Source: Adenanthera pavonina
Lineage: Eukaryota; Streptophyta; Magnoliopsida; Fabales; Fabaceae
DNA: 64,000 bases
Assembly: GCA_026686845.1 (NCBI GenBank)
Contig: JAIVEN010000002.1
Coordinates: 21,674,001-21,738,000 of the forward strand
Reading direction: 5' to 3'
In this document: piece after piece, positions 46,634-58,449 of the stretch
How positions within the stretch are numbered: position 1 is the first letter of the stretch
How the letters are laid out: the number at the start of each line of letters is the position of its first letter
Program-made: the position numbers and the translations under genes
The notes under the pieces: generated by a model
Told to the model about the DNA's origin: nothing
The model's input: the letters and a program-made list of their open reading frames with translations, nothing else
Database searches by the model: none

Positions 46634-49600
46634 TCAAGATGGTTCAATAACGAACATCTTGAGTTTGTTTACTAATATATTAAACCGGCCTAAACTGTGT
46701 GACTTAGTAAATAAATCAGCCGGTTGATCAGTAGTCCGGATAGGAAGGAGTCTGAGAGTTCCTCGAACAACATGCTGTCGAGTAAAATGACAATCAATCT
46801 CAATATGTTTAGTCCGTTCGTGAAATACATCATTATGAGCAATTTGTCTGGCACTCTGACTATCACAATAGAGATCAGTAGAAGAGTCTTGGGCCACCCC
46901 CATATCAGTAAGAAGCCATCGAAGCCAAAGTATTTCAGAAGTAGTGTCAGCTAAAGCACGATACTCGGATTCAGCACTTGAGCGAGAAGCCAACGTTTGC
47001 TTCTTACTTCGCCATGAAATCAAAGAATCACCAAGAAAAATGCAGAAGCCAGTGGTAGATCTACGATCAGAATGATCACCTCCCCAATCTGCATCAGAAT
47101 AAGCTCGTAGAACAAGCGAAGAACTGGCAGAGAAATGCAAACCATGAGATAAGGTTCCCTTAACATAACGAATAATGCGAAGTACTGCAGCATAGTGAGT
47201 AGTACGAGGAGCAGACATAAACTGACTGACAATATGCACTGCATAAGCAATATCAGGTCTAGTCACTGTGAGATAGATGAGACTTCCAACTAACTGACGA
47301 TAAAAGGTAGGATCTTTCAATAATGTGCCATCAGTAGGAGTGAACCGAGCGTTAGGTTCAATAGGAGTAGCCTCGACTGTGTCATCAGTGAGTTGAGCTC
47401 GAGAAATCAAGTTAGAAGCATACTTGACCTGAGAGAGAGATATACCATTTTTCACATAGAGTACCTCAAGACCAAGAAAGTAACTGAGATTCCCAAGATC
47501 TTTCATTTCAAAATGATTCCCGAGAAAAGACTTGAGTTCTTGAACTCCGATAGAATCATCACCTGTGATAATCATGTCATCAACATACAACAGAAGCAAG
47601 ACTATACCACGATCCGTAGTACGAATAAACAATGCAGAATCATGAGGACTACAAGAGAAACCATGCTGACTGATGGTGGTGCTAAACTTAGCAAACCAAG
47701 CACGAGGAGCCTGTTTAAGACCATAAAGAGCACGTCGGAGACGACAAACCTTGTTTGCCGGATTAGGATATCCTGGAGGGGGCTTCATATAAACTTCTTC
47801 TTCTAAGTTTCCATTCAGAAAAGCATTTTTGACATCCATTTGATAAAGAGTCCAACACTTGGCTGTAGCAATAGCAAGAAGACTTCTAACAGAAGTAATT
47901 CGAGCAACCGGAGCAAAAGTCTCCTCATAGTCAATCCCATACTCCTGAGTAAAGCCCTGAGCTACTAAGCGAGCCTCACGCCGTTCCAAAGAACCATCAG
48001 AATGAGTCTTAATTTTATATACCCATCGACATCCAACTAGAGTCTTATCAGGAGGAAGATCAACAAGATCCCAAGTGTGCATTTTTTCCAATGCCTGCAA
48101 TTCTGCTTGCATAGCCTGCTGCCAATGAGAGTCACGAGAAGCTTCCTTATAGGACTGAGGTTCCTTTAGCTGAAGAATAGTAGAGAAGCAATGGTAATCT
48201 CGAAGGTAAGAGGGAGGGTTTCTTTCACGAGTAGGCCGATTGGATTCAGAGGACACAGGCTCCGTAGACATGACTTGTGAGGGAGAATCAGAAGTCACAG
48301 AACCATCTGGAGAAGATGCAACATCAGACGTAGTGGTGAGCTCATCAACTGAACCTGTACCTGAGTCACTAGGAAAAAGATCAATAGAAGGATTTGTAAA
48401 AATAGGAGAGGAAGTGGAAGGAATCGAAGAGAAATCGGTCAAAGAAGAAAACTGGACATTTTCCCAGAATACAACATGACGAGAGATTCGTATACGATGG
48501 GATAAAGGATCCCAGCAACGATATCCCTTGTGCTCAGAATCATACCCAAGGAAGCAACAGACACGGGCACGTGCTTGTAATTTGGTGGTCTCATGAGAGG
48601 GAAGAAGAACAAAACAAGCACAACCAAAAACTTTTAACATAGAATAATTTGGAGAAGTACCATGAAGACACTCAAAAGGAGAGATGTTACCAAGAACAGA
48701 GGATGGAATACGATTGATACAGTAGACAGCAGTCATGGCTGCTTCACCCCAAAAACGCTCTGGACAAGAAGCGGAAATGAGCAGAGCTCGGACAGAGTCA
48801 AGAATATGACGATGTTTTCGTTCTGCACGACCATTCTGTTGAGAGGTGTAAGGACAAGAATATTGAGAGATAGTGCCCTGTTCATCAAGAAAATTAAGTA
48901 ATTTGGAGTCACGATACTCTAAAGCATTATCACGACGGAAGACTTTAATTATCTTGGAAAACTGAGTACGAACCATAGTAGCAAATTTAATATAAATTTG
49001 ACATAATTCTGAACGATTTTTCATCATATAGATCCAAGTAAAGCGTGAAAAATCATCAATAAAAAGTACAAAATATCGTGATCCTCCCATGGAGGGAGTA
49101 GGAGAAGGTCCCCAAATGTCAGAGTGAATCAAATCAAATGGAGAATCAGAAATAAAATCACTTTTATTAAAAGGTAAAGCAGGTTGTTTTGCAGTCTGAC
49201 AGGAAATACAATGTAAGGATTTTTCACTAACAGGACCTAGGAAACTATTAGAAATCAAAAGTTGTAGTTTATTCAAAGAAGTATGAGCAAGTCGACGATG
49301 CCACAAATCAAGAGATGAAGAGGTAGTGGCAGCACACAATCTGGATGACTGAGCGACATCAGGAAGATGCATAGAAGTGAGCTCAAACATACGTCCGACT
49401 TTACGCCCAGTCCCGATGATCTGTCCTGTCTGAGAATCCATCACAACACAACCATGTTTGTTAAATAATACATCATAGCCCATGTCAACAAGCTGACCAA
49501 CAGAAATAAGATTGAAACTAATGGCAGGAACAAAATAAGTATCACAAAGAGATAAAGAAGGTGAGGAAACAGTACCAACATGACTAACAGGCATTTGGGA

Positions 49601-50761
49601 ATTATCAGCAGTATGGATAGAGGGAGCAGAGGAGTTAGGTGTCATGGAAGAAAAGAAATCAGATTGTCCAGTCATATGATTACAACAGGCAGAATCAAAA
49701 AACCAAGAAGATATACCTGGAGGAGTAGCTAAAGCAGTCGGTGGACTAGAAGAACTAGAAATAAGTTTCCGAAGTAACACTTCGAGATCAGAAGTAGAAG
49801 ATGATGAAGTGGATTTAGAAGGTGACTCGCTATTGACAGCATCAGTGGCAGAAAGAGCAGGCTTGGTTGAATGCCCAGGTTGTGAGAACTTCCTCTGATC
49901 AGTTCTAGGTGGACGAATGGGACATTGATCAATGAGATGCCCGGTCTTCTTACAATATCTGCAATATAAGGTGGGACAATTAGCAGCTATATGACCTTTC
50001 TTCTGACATGCACGACATTCAATGAAGGGACACTCAGCAAAGGAGTGATTGGACTGAGGACAGCGCTGACAAGACTTAGAATTCTTGTCAGATACAGCAA
50101 AAACCATCTCTGGATTACGATGCAGAAGACCCAAGCGAGTTTCTTCAGATCTAAGACGAGGAAGAGCATCTTCAAGAGTAGGAAGTGAACTCTGATGCAG
50201 TAAAGAAGCACGAACAAGCTCAAAATCATCTGTAAGAGCCATAAGGAACTCAATAAGTCGGAGTTGATCACGATACTTCAAAAAAGCTTGAGCATTTGCT
50301 TCACATTTGAAAATAGGCTATGAATAAGCCAGTTGATCCCAAACAGACTCAATCTTAGCAAGAAACTCATAAAGAGGTTGGCCACGTTCTTGTCTGAGAA
50401 TACTAAGATCCTTTTGCAACTGAAATTGATTAGATAAATCTGATGATGTATAACGACTAGCAAGATGATCCCAGACTTCTTTAGCAGTTTCAAATCGACC
50501 AAACTGTTGATGAATGCTAGCAATAGAAGTATTACGAAACCATGTAATGATCTGATTATTTTTGCTATCCCACTCCTCTAATCGTTCATTAAACTTAACC
50601 TCTGTCTCGTCAGACACACGAGTAGGAAATTTAATGTCACCAGTAACATACCGCCATAATTTTCTGCCTTTAAGAAAACCACGCATGCTTTCCAACCAGA
50701 GACGATAATTGGATCCATTCAAAATAACAGATATAGGTTGAGCAATGTCAGATTTATCCAT
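46634..50761 (-). pseudogene. Copia gag-pol, one in-frame stop in gag
   Basis: One frame of 1376 codons from ATG 50761 to TGA 46634-46636, interrupted once by TAG at 50318-50320 (codon 148). Order: gag (UBN2 type, residues 1-200); three zinc knuckles (CQRCPQSNHSFAEC, CRACQKKGHIAANC, CRYCKKTGHLIDQC); protease with FFDSACCNHM (DSA in place of the common DSG); integrase with HRRLAHTS, FDLIHSDIWGP and QNGRAERKHR; reverse transcriptase with YQMDVKNAFLNG and LLYVDDM; RNase H with SDADWGGD and AESEYRAL. The order integrase before reverse transcriptase defines Copia. It would form cytoplasmic virus-like particles and integrate cDNA. Apart from the stop no lesion is visible, so suppression or complementation in trans could still permit mobility. 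Confidence 0.95.
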
Positions 50762-51150
50762 GATGAAACTAATTCCAAGAAAAGCACCCAGGAGAAAATG
50801 AAATTCTCAAATAATTCTGAAAAATAGACGAATTGCAACGAGTTGACGAATCAACAAACCAACCACACAAGAAGAAGCAGAAGATGACGACGAGCAGAAC
50901 GAGATGAACGCCGGCGAGAACGAACACCGGACGCGCCCTCACGCGCCGGAGAAAGAAAAACTGGACCGTCGACGCGTGAAGCGCGTGTGAGAGCGTGCGG
51001 CGGAGGAAGGCTGCCGGAATTGGTGGACCGGCCGAACTCGAGATGCTGAACACGGTGGTGGGGCGCGTGTCACCGGTGGACCACTGAACAAAGACAGATC
51101 TGAGGAAGAACGTACGGACGCCAATGAAAAAAAAAAATTCCTATGATATT

Positions 51151-51168
51151 AACCTAGCTCTGGTACCA
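51151..51168 (-). other. Copia primer-binding site
   Basis: Adjacent to the 5' LTR and complementary in type to the 3' end of initiator methionine tRNA (TGGTACCAGAGC; the commonest form is TGGTATCAGAGC). Confidence 0.85.
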
Positions 51169-51372
51169 TGAAGAAAGTAATTGTGGAAAATTACTCTGAA
51201 TATTACTGAATAACTTGGGTTACATATATACATAAAAAACAAATCTATCTAATAATTACAAAATCGAATCAAATCAAATCCCTATAATAAATAGAAGGAT
51301 ATGCTAAATATTAACAAAATAATATCCTAATAATATCCTATAATAAATAGAAGGATATGCTAAATATTAACA
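51169..51372 (-). repeat. Copia 5' LTR
   Basis: 204 bp, matches the 3' LTR base for base as far as can be read. It would contain the element's promoter, directed toward gag and, beyond the element, the UGT gene. Confidence 0.95.
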
Positions 51373-51431
51373 GTGATGATAGAGTTGGTTGATTTGATCA
51401 AGGGTATTCAAATTCACACATGTACCCTTTT

Positions 51432-51765
51432 ACCAAAGAAACTTTGTATTTTTTTTTTTTGCTGGACTACAAAGAGAGGTGAGGGGAAAATTATGCTTGA
51501 GTTTCATAAGTTTTTTTTTTCTCAATTTTTTCTTTAAAAAATACCAAAGAAACTTTGTATTGTTTTTTTTGCTAGACTACAAAGAGAGGTGAGGGGAAAA
51601 TTATGCGTGAGTTTCGTAAGTTTTTTTTGTCAATTTTTTCTTTAAAAAATACCAAAGAAACTTTGTATTGTTTTTTTTTTTTTGCTAGACTACAAAGAGA
51701 AGTGAGGGGAAAATTATGCGTGAGTTTCTTAAGTTTTTTTCCTCAATTTTGTCTTTCAAAATGGA
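51432..51765. repeat. Minisatellite, about 110-bp period, 3 copies
   Basis: Units start with ACCAAAGAAACTTTGTATT at 51432, 51543 and 51651 (spacings 111 and 108), each with 'gactacaaagaga', 'gtgaggggaaaattatgc' and a T-rich tract of variable length. It lies in what was the upstream region of the UGT gene before the Copia insertion. Confidence 0.9.
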
Positions 51766-52190
51766 AAGGTTTTGTAGAGAAAATTTTCTTTTCAAAATTA
51801 TCCTACTAATTTTTTTTATTCTCTCACTTTTTTTTTTCAATTTTAGCATTATTTTAAAATTTTTAAAATTAATGTATAAAAAAATAATTTTCAAAATTTA
51901 AAAAAAATATTAAGATTGAATAAAATAATTTTTAATTAAGAATAAAATTAAAATTATATTTTAATTTTATTTTATTAAATAACATAAAAATTATATAAAT
52001 AATATGATAAAATAATAAATTTTATTATATGTTAATATTTTTTAAAAAATAATAAATATATTATTATCAATTTAAAATTTGTCACTTTTATTAGGCAACA
52101 CAAAAGTATTCTTTTTTTCCCTTTTTTTTTCCTTTGCAACACAAAAGTATTCTTTTTACAACATTAGTAACTTAGCTTGAATTTGTGGCG
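51766..52190. other. AT-rich intergenic, no gene seen
   Basis: Very AT-rich, low complexity. 'cacaaaagtattctttt' is repeated at about 52100 and 52140. Confidence 0.45.
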
Positions 52191-52505
52191 CGCGGTTGAA
52201 CGAAGGAACTAAATTAATTTGAGGACGAGTATGAGACTGATCAAACTAAACATTTTATACTTTTTTCTAAAAGAAAAACTATTACTTAATTATCCTGTTA
52301 TATTGTAACCTGTTCGTCCGCAGTCACCTGAAATTCTTAAAGTAATTAATTAATTCCTCAAAGACAATCGAGACTCTTGAGAAGCACAAAAAACACACCA
52401 TCCAATTCTGTTTTTATTTCATGGGTGATCAAAATCAAAGCACGCTACCACACATAAGCATCTCGAACACAGATACATATATACGATCATCAACCCAACT
52501 CCACT
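52191..52505 (-). pseudogene. PR-1 locus remnant: 3' flank only, gene deleted
   Basis: Matches the 3' flanks of both intact PR-1 genes ('gaacgaaggaactaaattaa', 'ttatttcatgggtgatcaaa', 'cacacataagcatct', 'acacagatacat'). It then jumps, at CACTTT, directly into segment Y2 instead of the PR-1 stop region. No CAP-domain sequence remains. Confidence 0.8.
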
Positions 52506-52541
52506 TTTTTTTTTTTTTTATAAGATCAACCCAACTCCACT
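52489..52541. repeat. 17-bp duplication flanking a 19-nt oligo-T insertion
   Basis: ATCAACCCAACTCCACT occurs at 52489-52505 and 52525-52541, separated by a T-run followed by ATAAG. This looks like a minus-strand retroposition event that delivered little more than an A-tail. Confidence 0.65.
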
Positions 52542-54960
52542 TTGCGTAGCCATGGCTTCATTAAGTAAACCAAAATCTGAAGGACGAAAAATATATTTTT
52601 GTAGATGAAATTGGGGGCTATAAATAATCCATCATCATGTAGTGATTGTTTCTTATTTTTCCTTGCATTGGAATAATTTAATTTCTGTAACAACATATTC
52701 ATACGATGAATCTTTTTAGATCAAACAAGGCTAAAAATTGGAAACAAGCTTATTTTTTCCGTTTTTGTGTGTGTGCGTACCAAAATTTCAGTTTCATTGG
52801 TTATTTTATTGGTGTACATCAACTGTATTTCTTAACTAATAACCGAAGACATTTTATTTTTTTTAACATGACATTTTTCATATATATAGGTAAAAACTTA
52901 ACCCTAAATAAAATGCTTAAGAGACTCTGTTATCTACCAATTATGTTGGATCTTACAGGTATTAGTAATTTTATATATACATATAGTCATTCATCCTCAT
53001 CCTACACGCAAACCTCTAGGGCATGTTTGGTTGGCAGTTAATTAAACATCAACTATTACATTTCCATTTCCATTGGAATTCTAATTCAAGCTTATGCAAG
53101 AATAGAGAATGGGAGGGGAGGAATAATGCTGATTCCTGAAACTAAACAGTAAAATACTCAAATACTCCTGTTCTTTTTTTGCCAGCAAATACACCCTGTT
53201 CAATAAATAAGTAGACTTTCTGTCACACACAAAAAAAAAAGTTAAGTAGATTTATGTCCATTGTTGCGCTTCTCCATTGTTCTGCGTGTCCATTCTTACT
53301 CGAGCCCTTTCTTCTAAATTAAATCATCATGTCGATAAATTAGTGCAGCCTTGTCACAAGTTTGATTCCTGCCTACAGTATCACGTTAAATAGCTCTATG
53401 CTAGATCTTTGTTCTTGAGTAAAAGTCTGACTTTGTGAGCACTCTTCGGAACAAACTTGGATTAGTCAGGCCTAATATGGCTCCCAAATACCGGGTACAC
53501 AAGAAAAAAAATCATTACGTTGATTAGTGAGTGAGCCTTATTATGCAAGCGCAGCGTTGGATTTTCATGACGATTGGATTTTCCTTTTTCCTAGGTAAAA
53601 GTAGGAGATGTTATATTACTTAAAGAATATGAGAAGCAAGATTACTTTTCCTAGAAGAAAACAAGCAATCAGAAAAAAAATAGAGCTTAGAAATAATTTG
53701 TTACATTCATCAAGATTGCTTCTTCATCCTATTTTCGTTTTGTTACAGATAATTTAAAAAATATTTTTAAATAAAAAGCGATTGTGTTTTAATAATTTTA
53801 CAAGATTTATATGTAAAAAATTAATTTTACTTATAAAAAAAGTTGTTAACAATGAATGTTTTAAAATATTTTTTTATCTTAGAGATATCATATAGCTAGT
53901 CATTTTATATAACAAGACATTAAAATAAATAAAATCTTTATTCTTTTCTATAATAGACCAAACACACTTATCTTATTCAGCTTTTAATTCTCATTCTCAT
54001 TCTTATTCCTATAAAATATATGATTCTGCGAACAAAACAAAGTCTATATATGATAATCCATTAAAAAATGAAAAGAAAATAAGCAATGGATCATCAAAAT
54101 GGTGTTCGGTGGGGGTGAAACCAACTGCCAAAACTCATTCCTTCATCCTTCACCCACTTCCTCAAGAAACCAACTTCATTCATAACTTTATATATATACA
54201 CATGAAAAGCAGTGTCAAATTCCAACACTGCCCATGCTCCCTAGCCCTTGAATTTAACAATATCTGTGTATGTGTGTATATATATATATAATATATTTTG
54301 CCATGGCTATTTGAGTCTTTTTCTCATTTAATTGTTTCCATTCTTCTCTTTTTCTATCCTACTAAAAATTATTTGAAAAGTATTGTTTCCAGTCCACGCA
54401 CATACTAATTTTTTTAATACCTTTCTCCATTCCATTTTCATTAAAAATGGGTCTAAATTGTAAAAGATATGGAAAATGTTTGGATAAGATTGGAAGGAGC
54501 AGAAGGTAGGTATGTTATGTATGAGGAATCCAAAGGTTAAAAAAAAATTAAATGATAGAATAACGTGGATAGTGATTAAGAGTTTAATATGATAAAATTA
54601 ATATATATATATATATATATTAAAGGAGAAAATATATCCCCTGATCGTGTGGCCTGGGCTTGAGTTGTTGCTAATGAGGGCGCTTGGGCTTGAGGCTTGA
54701 GGCGTCTGTGTTCTATGGATCATGAATGAAAGTTTTAATTAACAAAACATGTCAATCTTCTAAAAAATAAATGTCAGTCTGCCTAATATTAATTTCCGAG
54801 TACAGGTATGTTATTAGTGACTAAGCTATTTTAATGAACTCAGATGCAGGAAACTTGTAGCCTTTTCTAATGGCTAGGAAGAACTTTTGTTAATAGTTAT
54901 GAAGAGACATTTTTAAATTCTATTATAACTATTAGAATTTGGATAATAATATAGTTATCA
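52536..54960. repeat. Duplicated segment Y2 (paralogue of Y1)
   Basis: Co-linear with 27643-29760. It lacks the Y1 SINE and carries its own SINE at 53337-53508. No gene was seen. Confidence 0.85.
53321..53524 (+). mobile_element. SINE with 16-bp target duplication
   Basis: The body has box B-like CAAGTTTGATTCCTGCC and a 3' part 'ggctcccaaataccgggta' typical of a plant SINE family, ending in an A-tail at 53501-53510. The flanking repeats 53321-53336 and 53509-53524 match at 13 of 16; all three differences are C/T transitions. Box A is not visible, so the 5' end may be truncated. The corresponding place in Y1 lacks it. Confidence 0.72.
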
Positions 54961-55119
54961 AAAACAGTTGTAAGTGTGTGCACACATGTATATATAAGTT
55001 AAGTTAGCTCTCAAAGTTGGAGTCTTATAAATAGAAAAATAATAAGAAAGCTTATTCTTATATTTAATAACCAATGCGATTTAAAATTAGACTAGATAGT
55101 AATACAAAAATGATGGTAA

Positions 55120-55640
55120 TTTATCATGAAATGTCGAGAGGAGATCACTTAATTACAAGGAATTAAAACAGGACTTTAGTAAAGTTAAGGGAAAAGAAAA
55201 ACCCACATTCCTCTAAGCACTAACTAGTCTATACAGTATAGATGCCGTACACTACATAATAAGAGAAATGGTCAAATGAAAAGGACAAATATCTAATTTT
55301 GATTAATAGGAATAGTAGATTCAAAGTTCCTGGTCTCCTCATCCTCAGTTAGGCATGCATGCGAATTGATATTAATTATATATACACGTTCAGTAAATTA
55401 ACGTCCACAAATATCATAAATAAATTACACCTTTTGTCCCATAAAAGTTACAAAATTTTTAATTTGGTCATTTGCAATGTATACACCTATAAATTTCATC
55501 CCGCAATAATTTTTTTCATTAATTATAGGTGAGTCTTCTCTGCATGGTTTAATGGCTCATGAATAACATAACTTGTTATAGATTATTGTGAGACAACATT
55601 TATAGGTGTATCTATTGTATAAAATTGTAAAATTATACAT
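55120..55640. repeat. Duplicated segment X2 (paralogue of X1)
   Basis: Matches 22720-24480 in order ('aattaaaacaggac', 'cctctaagcacta', 'gagaaatggtcaaatga', 'ccttttgtcccataa'), but is shorter. The position upstream of PR-1 copy C mirrors X1 upstream of copy B. Confidence 0.65.
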
Positions 55641-56375
55641 TTTAATAATTATACTATATATTGGAAGGGACATTTTCTTCTCTAACCAAGCATCGGGAGG
55701 CAAAAAATTCATCATGTTTTTTAACTTAAATTTTATAGAATTTCTTTAATATTATAAAATATCATTTTTTCTTTTTTTTTTTTTGTGGGGCGGGGGTGAG
55801 GAGAAGGAGGGTGGCGTACCCCACTTGGCTTCCTACTAGATTATAATATATTGATAATATAGATATAATGATGGTTTATTAATCTATTATAGTTAGACTT
55901 CAATTTTTTAAGACACTAATTAAATTTGGTAACTTCATAACATAACAACCACAGTCCACGAAAGTATTCTTTCACGGCATCAATAACTTGTTTAAATCTG
56001 TGGCAGTTGAACGAAGGAACTAAATTAATTTGAGGACAAGTATGAGACTGATCAAATTAACAAAAAAATTTTATAGTTTTTCGTCAAGAAAAACTATTAC
56101 TTATCCTATTATATAGTAACCTGTTCGTACGTAGTGACCTGAAATTATGAACAAGTAATTAATTAATTAATTCATCAAAGACATCGAGACTCTTGATAAG
56201 CATACATAAAAAGCACACACACCGTCAAATTCTCTTTTTATTTCATGGGTGATCAAAATCAAAGCACGCAACCACACATAAGCATCTGAAACACAGATAC
56301 ATGTGTACGATTATCAACCCAATTCTTAATTCACTTTATTCACACGCATACGTACACATACCCCAGAATTACCAC

Positions 56376-56924
56376 TTAATCATCTTTTAAACCCTTTCTA
56401 AAGCTGAGTGGGACTTGGAATAAAGGACTCATATCGTAAGGACGCTGACCAATATAATTCCCAGGAGGGTCATAGTTGCAGCTAATAAGAGTCCCACCAT
56501 TGTTATCGCACTTGACCTTAGCACACCCCAGCCGAACCGAGTTGCTCCAGACCACCTGAGTGTAGTGCCTGCACTCTCCTCCGACGCACGAGTTGGAGTT
56601 ATAATCATAGAATCGCTTCTCTCCGACCCACATGTTGACGGCGGCGGTGCCGGTCAGGTCGGGCTTGCCCCAGGCTAGGTTCTCGCCGTAGGGACCACCG
56701 GAGTGAACCATCTTGCAGCTGCCTCTGAACTTGCTCAGGTAGTTGCGAGCATAGGAAGCCACCCTTTCGTCCCATGAAATGGGTCCGACACGGACCTGGC
56801 GGCGGGCGGCGTTGTGAGCGTTGACGAGGTCTTGGGGTGAGTCTTGGGCATCGGAGATTTGTGAGGTGGCTAAGAAGACGAGAAGAAGAAGTGAGGTTGG
56901 GACAATGCTAGAGTTACTTCCCAT
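56376..56924 (-). CDS. PR1: Pathogenesis-related protein 1 with C-terminal extension
   Basis: A single exon of 182 residues. The signal peptide (1-26: MGSNSSIVPTSLLLLVF...), CAP cavity residues (HNAAR, GENLA, HYTQVVW) and all six cysteines are present, so the fold should be intact. The protein does not stop after CNYDPPGNYIGQRPY. It continues for 19 residues (DMSPLFQVPLSFRKGLKDD) to TAA, because the usual stop has been replaced by GAT. The matching DNA is recognisable downstream of the stop in copy B, so the extension arose from former 3' UTR. The defence-peptide signature is thus internal here. The protein is more basic than copy B in the first half (RQVRVGP, ERVASYARN). A TATA box is at 56980-56989. 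Probably functional, secreted. Confidence 0.9.
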   Translation of the reverse strand: MGSNSSIVPTSLLLLVFLATSQISDAQDSPQDLVNAHNAARRQVRVGPISWDERVASYARNYLSKFRGSCKMVHSGGPYGENLAWGKPDLTGTAAVNMWVGEKRFYDYNSNSCVGGECRHYTQVVWSNSVRLGCAKVKCDNNGGTLISCNYDPPGNYIGQRPYDMSPLFQVPLSFRKGLKDD

Positions 56925-56979
56925 TCTGATTTACGAGGTATTGGTGAGGACTGAGGACCGAAGTGAGATGGGATGCATG

Positions 56980-56989
56980 TATATATAGA
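56980..56989 (-). promoter_or_regulatory. TATA box of PR-1 copy C
   Basis: CTATATATA on the minus strand, about 56 bp before the ATG, embedded in 'atctatatatacatgcatcc', closely matching the copy B promoter. Confidence 0.7.
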
Positions 56990-56999
56990 TATATTCTTT

Positions 57000-58449
57000 A
57001 AAAATATTATTGAAATTTAATCATAAATATACAAATATAAAATTAATTAAATAAATTAAGATTATATTATTAAGAACTAGACAGATTTTCTTCACTCTTA
57101 GCAGGAAGTCTAAGGTAAGTTAAAGCTCAATTGTTCATAGTTTATGTATAATGTAATTTAATTTGCTATATATTGTATATTTCAATTATATATTGATATA
57201 TTAATAATGTTGTTGACATGCTATTTATAATCTAAATCTCAAAGCTGATTGAAAGTTAACTGGAGTAAATGTTTTTTTAATAAATAGGCTCTTTAAAATA
57301 TTTTATATATCAGACCGAAAAAGAATTGATTAAATATATCAAACAATTTCAGTCATGGGAATTCTCACAGGAATCTAATTAAAGTATTAGATAATTTAAT
57401 CAGATGGTTTAAACATCACAAAACAAAAAACTGTAGATAAATAATTTTATGTCCTTTTGTTTAAAATTATGTGGCAATAATTTTATAATTTTTTGTTTAA
57501 AGATTATTGAAGCTATACTAACATAAACTTATTTTTTAAAATCATAACTACAACTATATACGAGGAATTAAAATCCATTAGATATTTGTATAAGAATCAC
57601 CAGACATGTTTCACAATCTAAGAAATGAGTCACGCTTCTTAATAATATTAATTAACTTATTATAAATTTTATATTACATATACTGAATTGCATATATTGA
57701 ATAATTGTATTTTTTTTCACTTCTACTACTAAAATCTCAAGATGATATGATTTCCAACTCCGTGCTCTTCTAATTGTTAGCAGGTGAAGATCTACTTTCA
57801 TTGCCATCTGTGTTAATTCGAGAAAACAGAAAAATAAAAATGTCCCAGAGTCAAGGATAAAAAAAAATAAGGCTCTAAGTATTGTGGTGGCTGATTACTC
57901 CTCTTGCATAAGAACAGTTCCTAGCGGCTATGGTTAGGTTGTACGGGTAAGTGGGAAACAGAAAAAAGATAATATAGTGTAATTTATTAGCTACTTGCTA
58001 TTAAGTGATAATAATATGCTTTTAGACACTAAGCCCTTACTAGATTGGGTCGATGGATCGATTATTTATAGTAGGTCAATACTTGTGGATTGATTATATA
58101 TATAACAAGCATTCTGGCCAAATATATATATATATATATGAATATATATATTGTTGTTTTTTTATTCTAGACAAGGCATGACAACATTAATATAAAATGT
58201 GATGGTTATATATAATTGCAAGTTAAAACACGTCATGAAGATTGTTCAGTTTTCATATCTATCTAAATGTAGTATATATATGATTTTGATTTTCAAATTA
58301 ATATCTAAATGTAGAATTTTCAACTCATGATGCATGTCCTTGTTAATTTTAATTAGCTAGACTTATATATTTAGGATTTGATTGACTTTGTCTAATATAT
58401 AAAATTATAATAACAATTTAAGAACCTTATCCCAATAATCAATATCAGG
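57000..58449. other. Upstream of PR-1 copy C, no gene seen
   Basis: AT-rich with TA runs (58124-58138). No similarity to the upstream region of copy B beyond the proximal promoter was noticed. Confidence 0.45.

Larger units (their letters stand above)
46412..51377 (-). mobile_element. Full-length Copia retrotransposon, very young
   Basis: The element is 46417-51372 (4956 bp). Its two 204-bp LTRs (46417-46620 and 51169-51372) appear identical on direct comparison. The target duplication is GTGAT at 46412-46416 and 51373-51377. In minus orientation the primer-binding site TGGTACCAGAGCTAGG directly follows the 5' LTR (51151-51168), as for initiator-tRNA-Met priming, and a G-rich polypurine tract (46621-46631) precedes the 3' LTR. 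It is inserted 90 bp upstream of the UGT start codon, in the same orientation. Confidence 0.97.
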
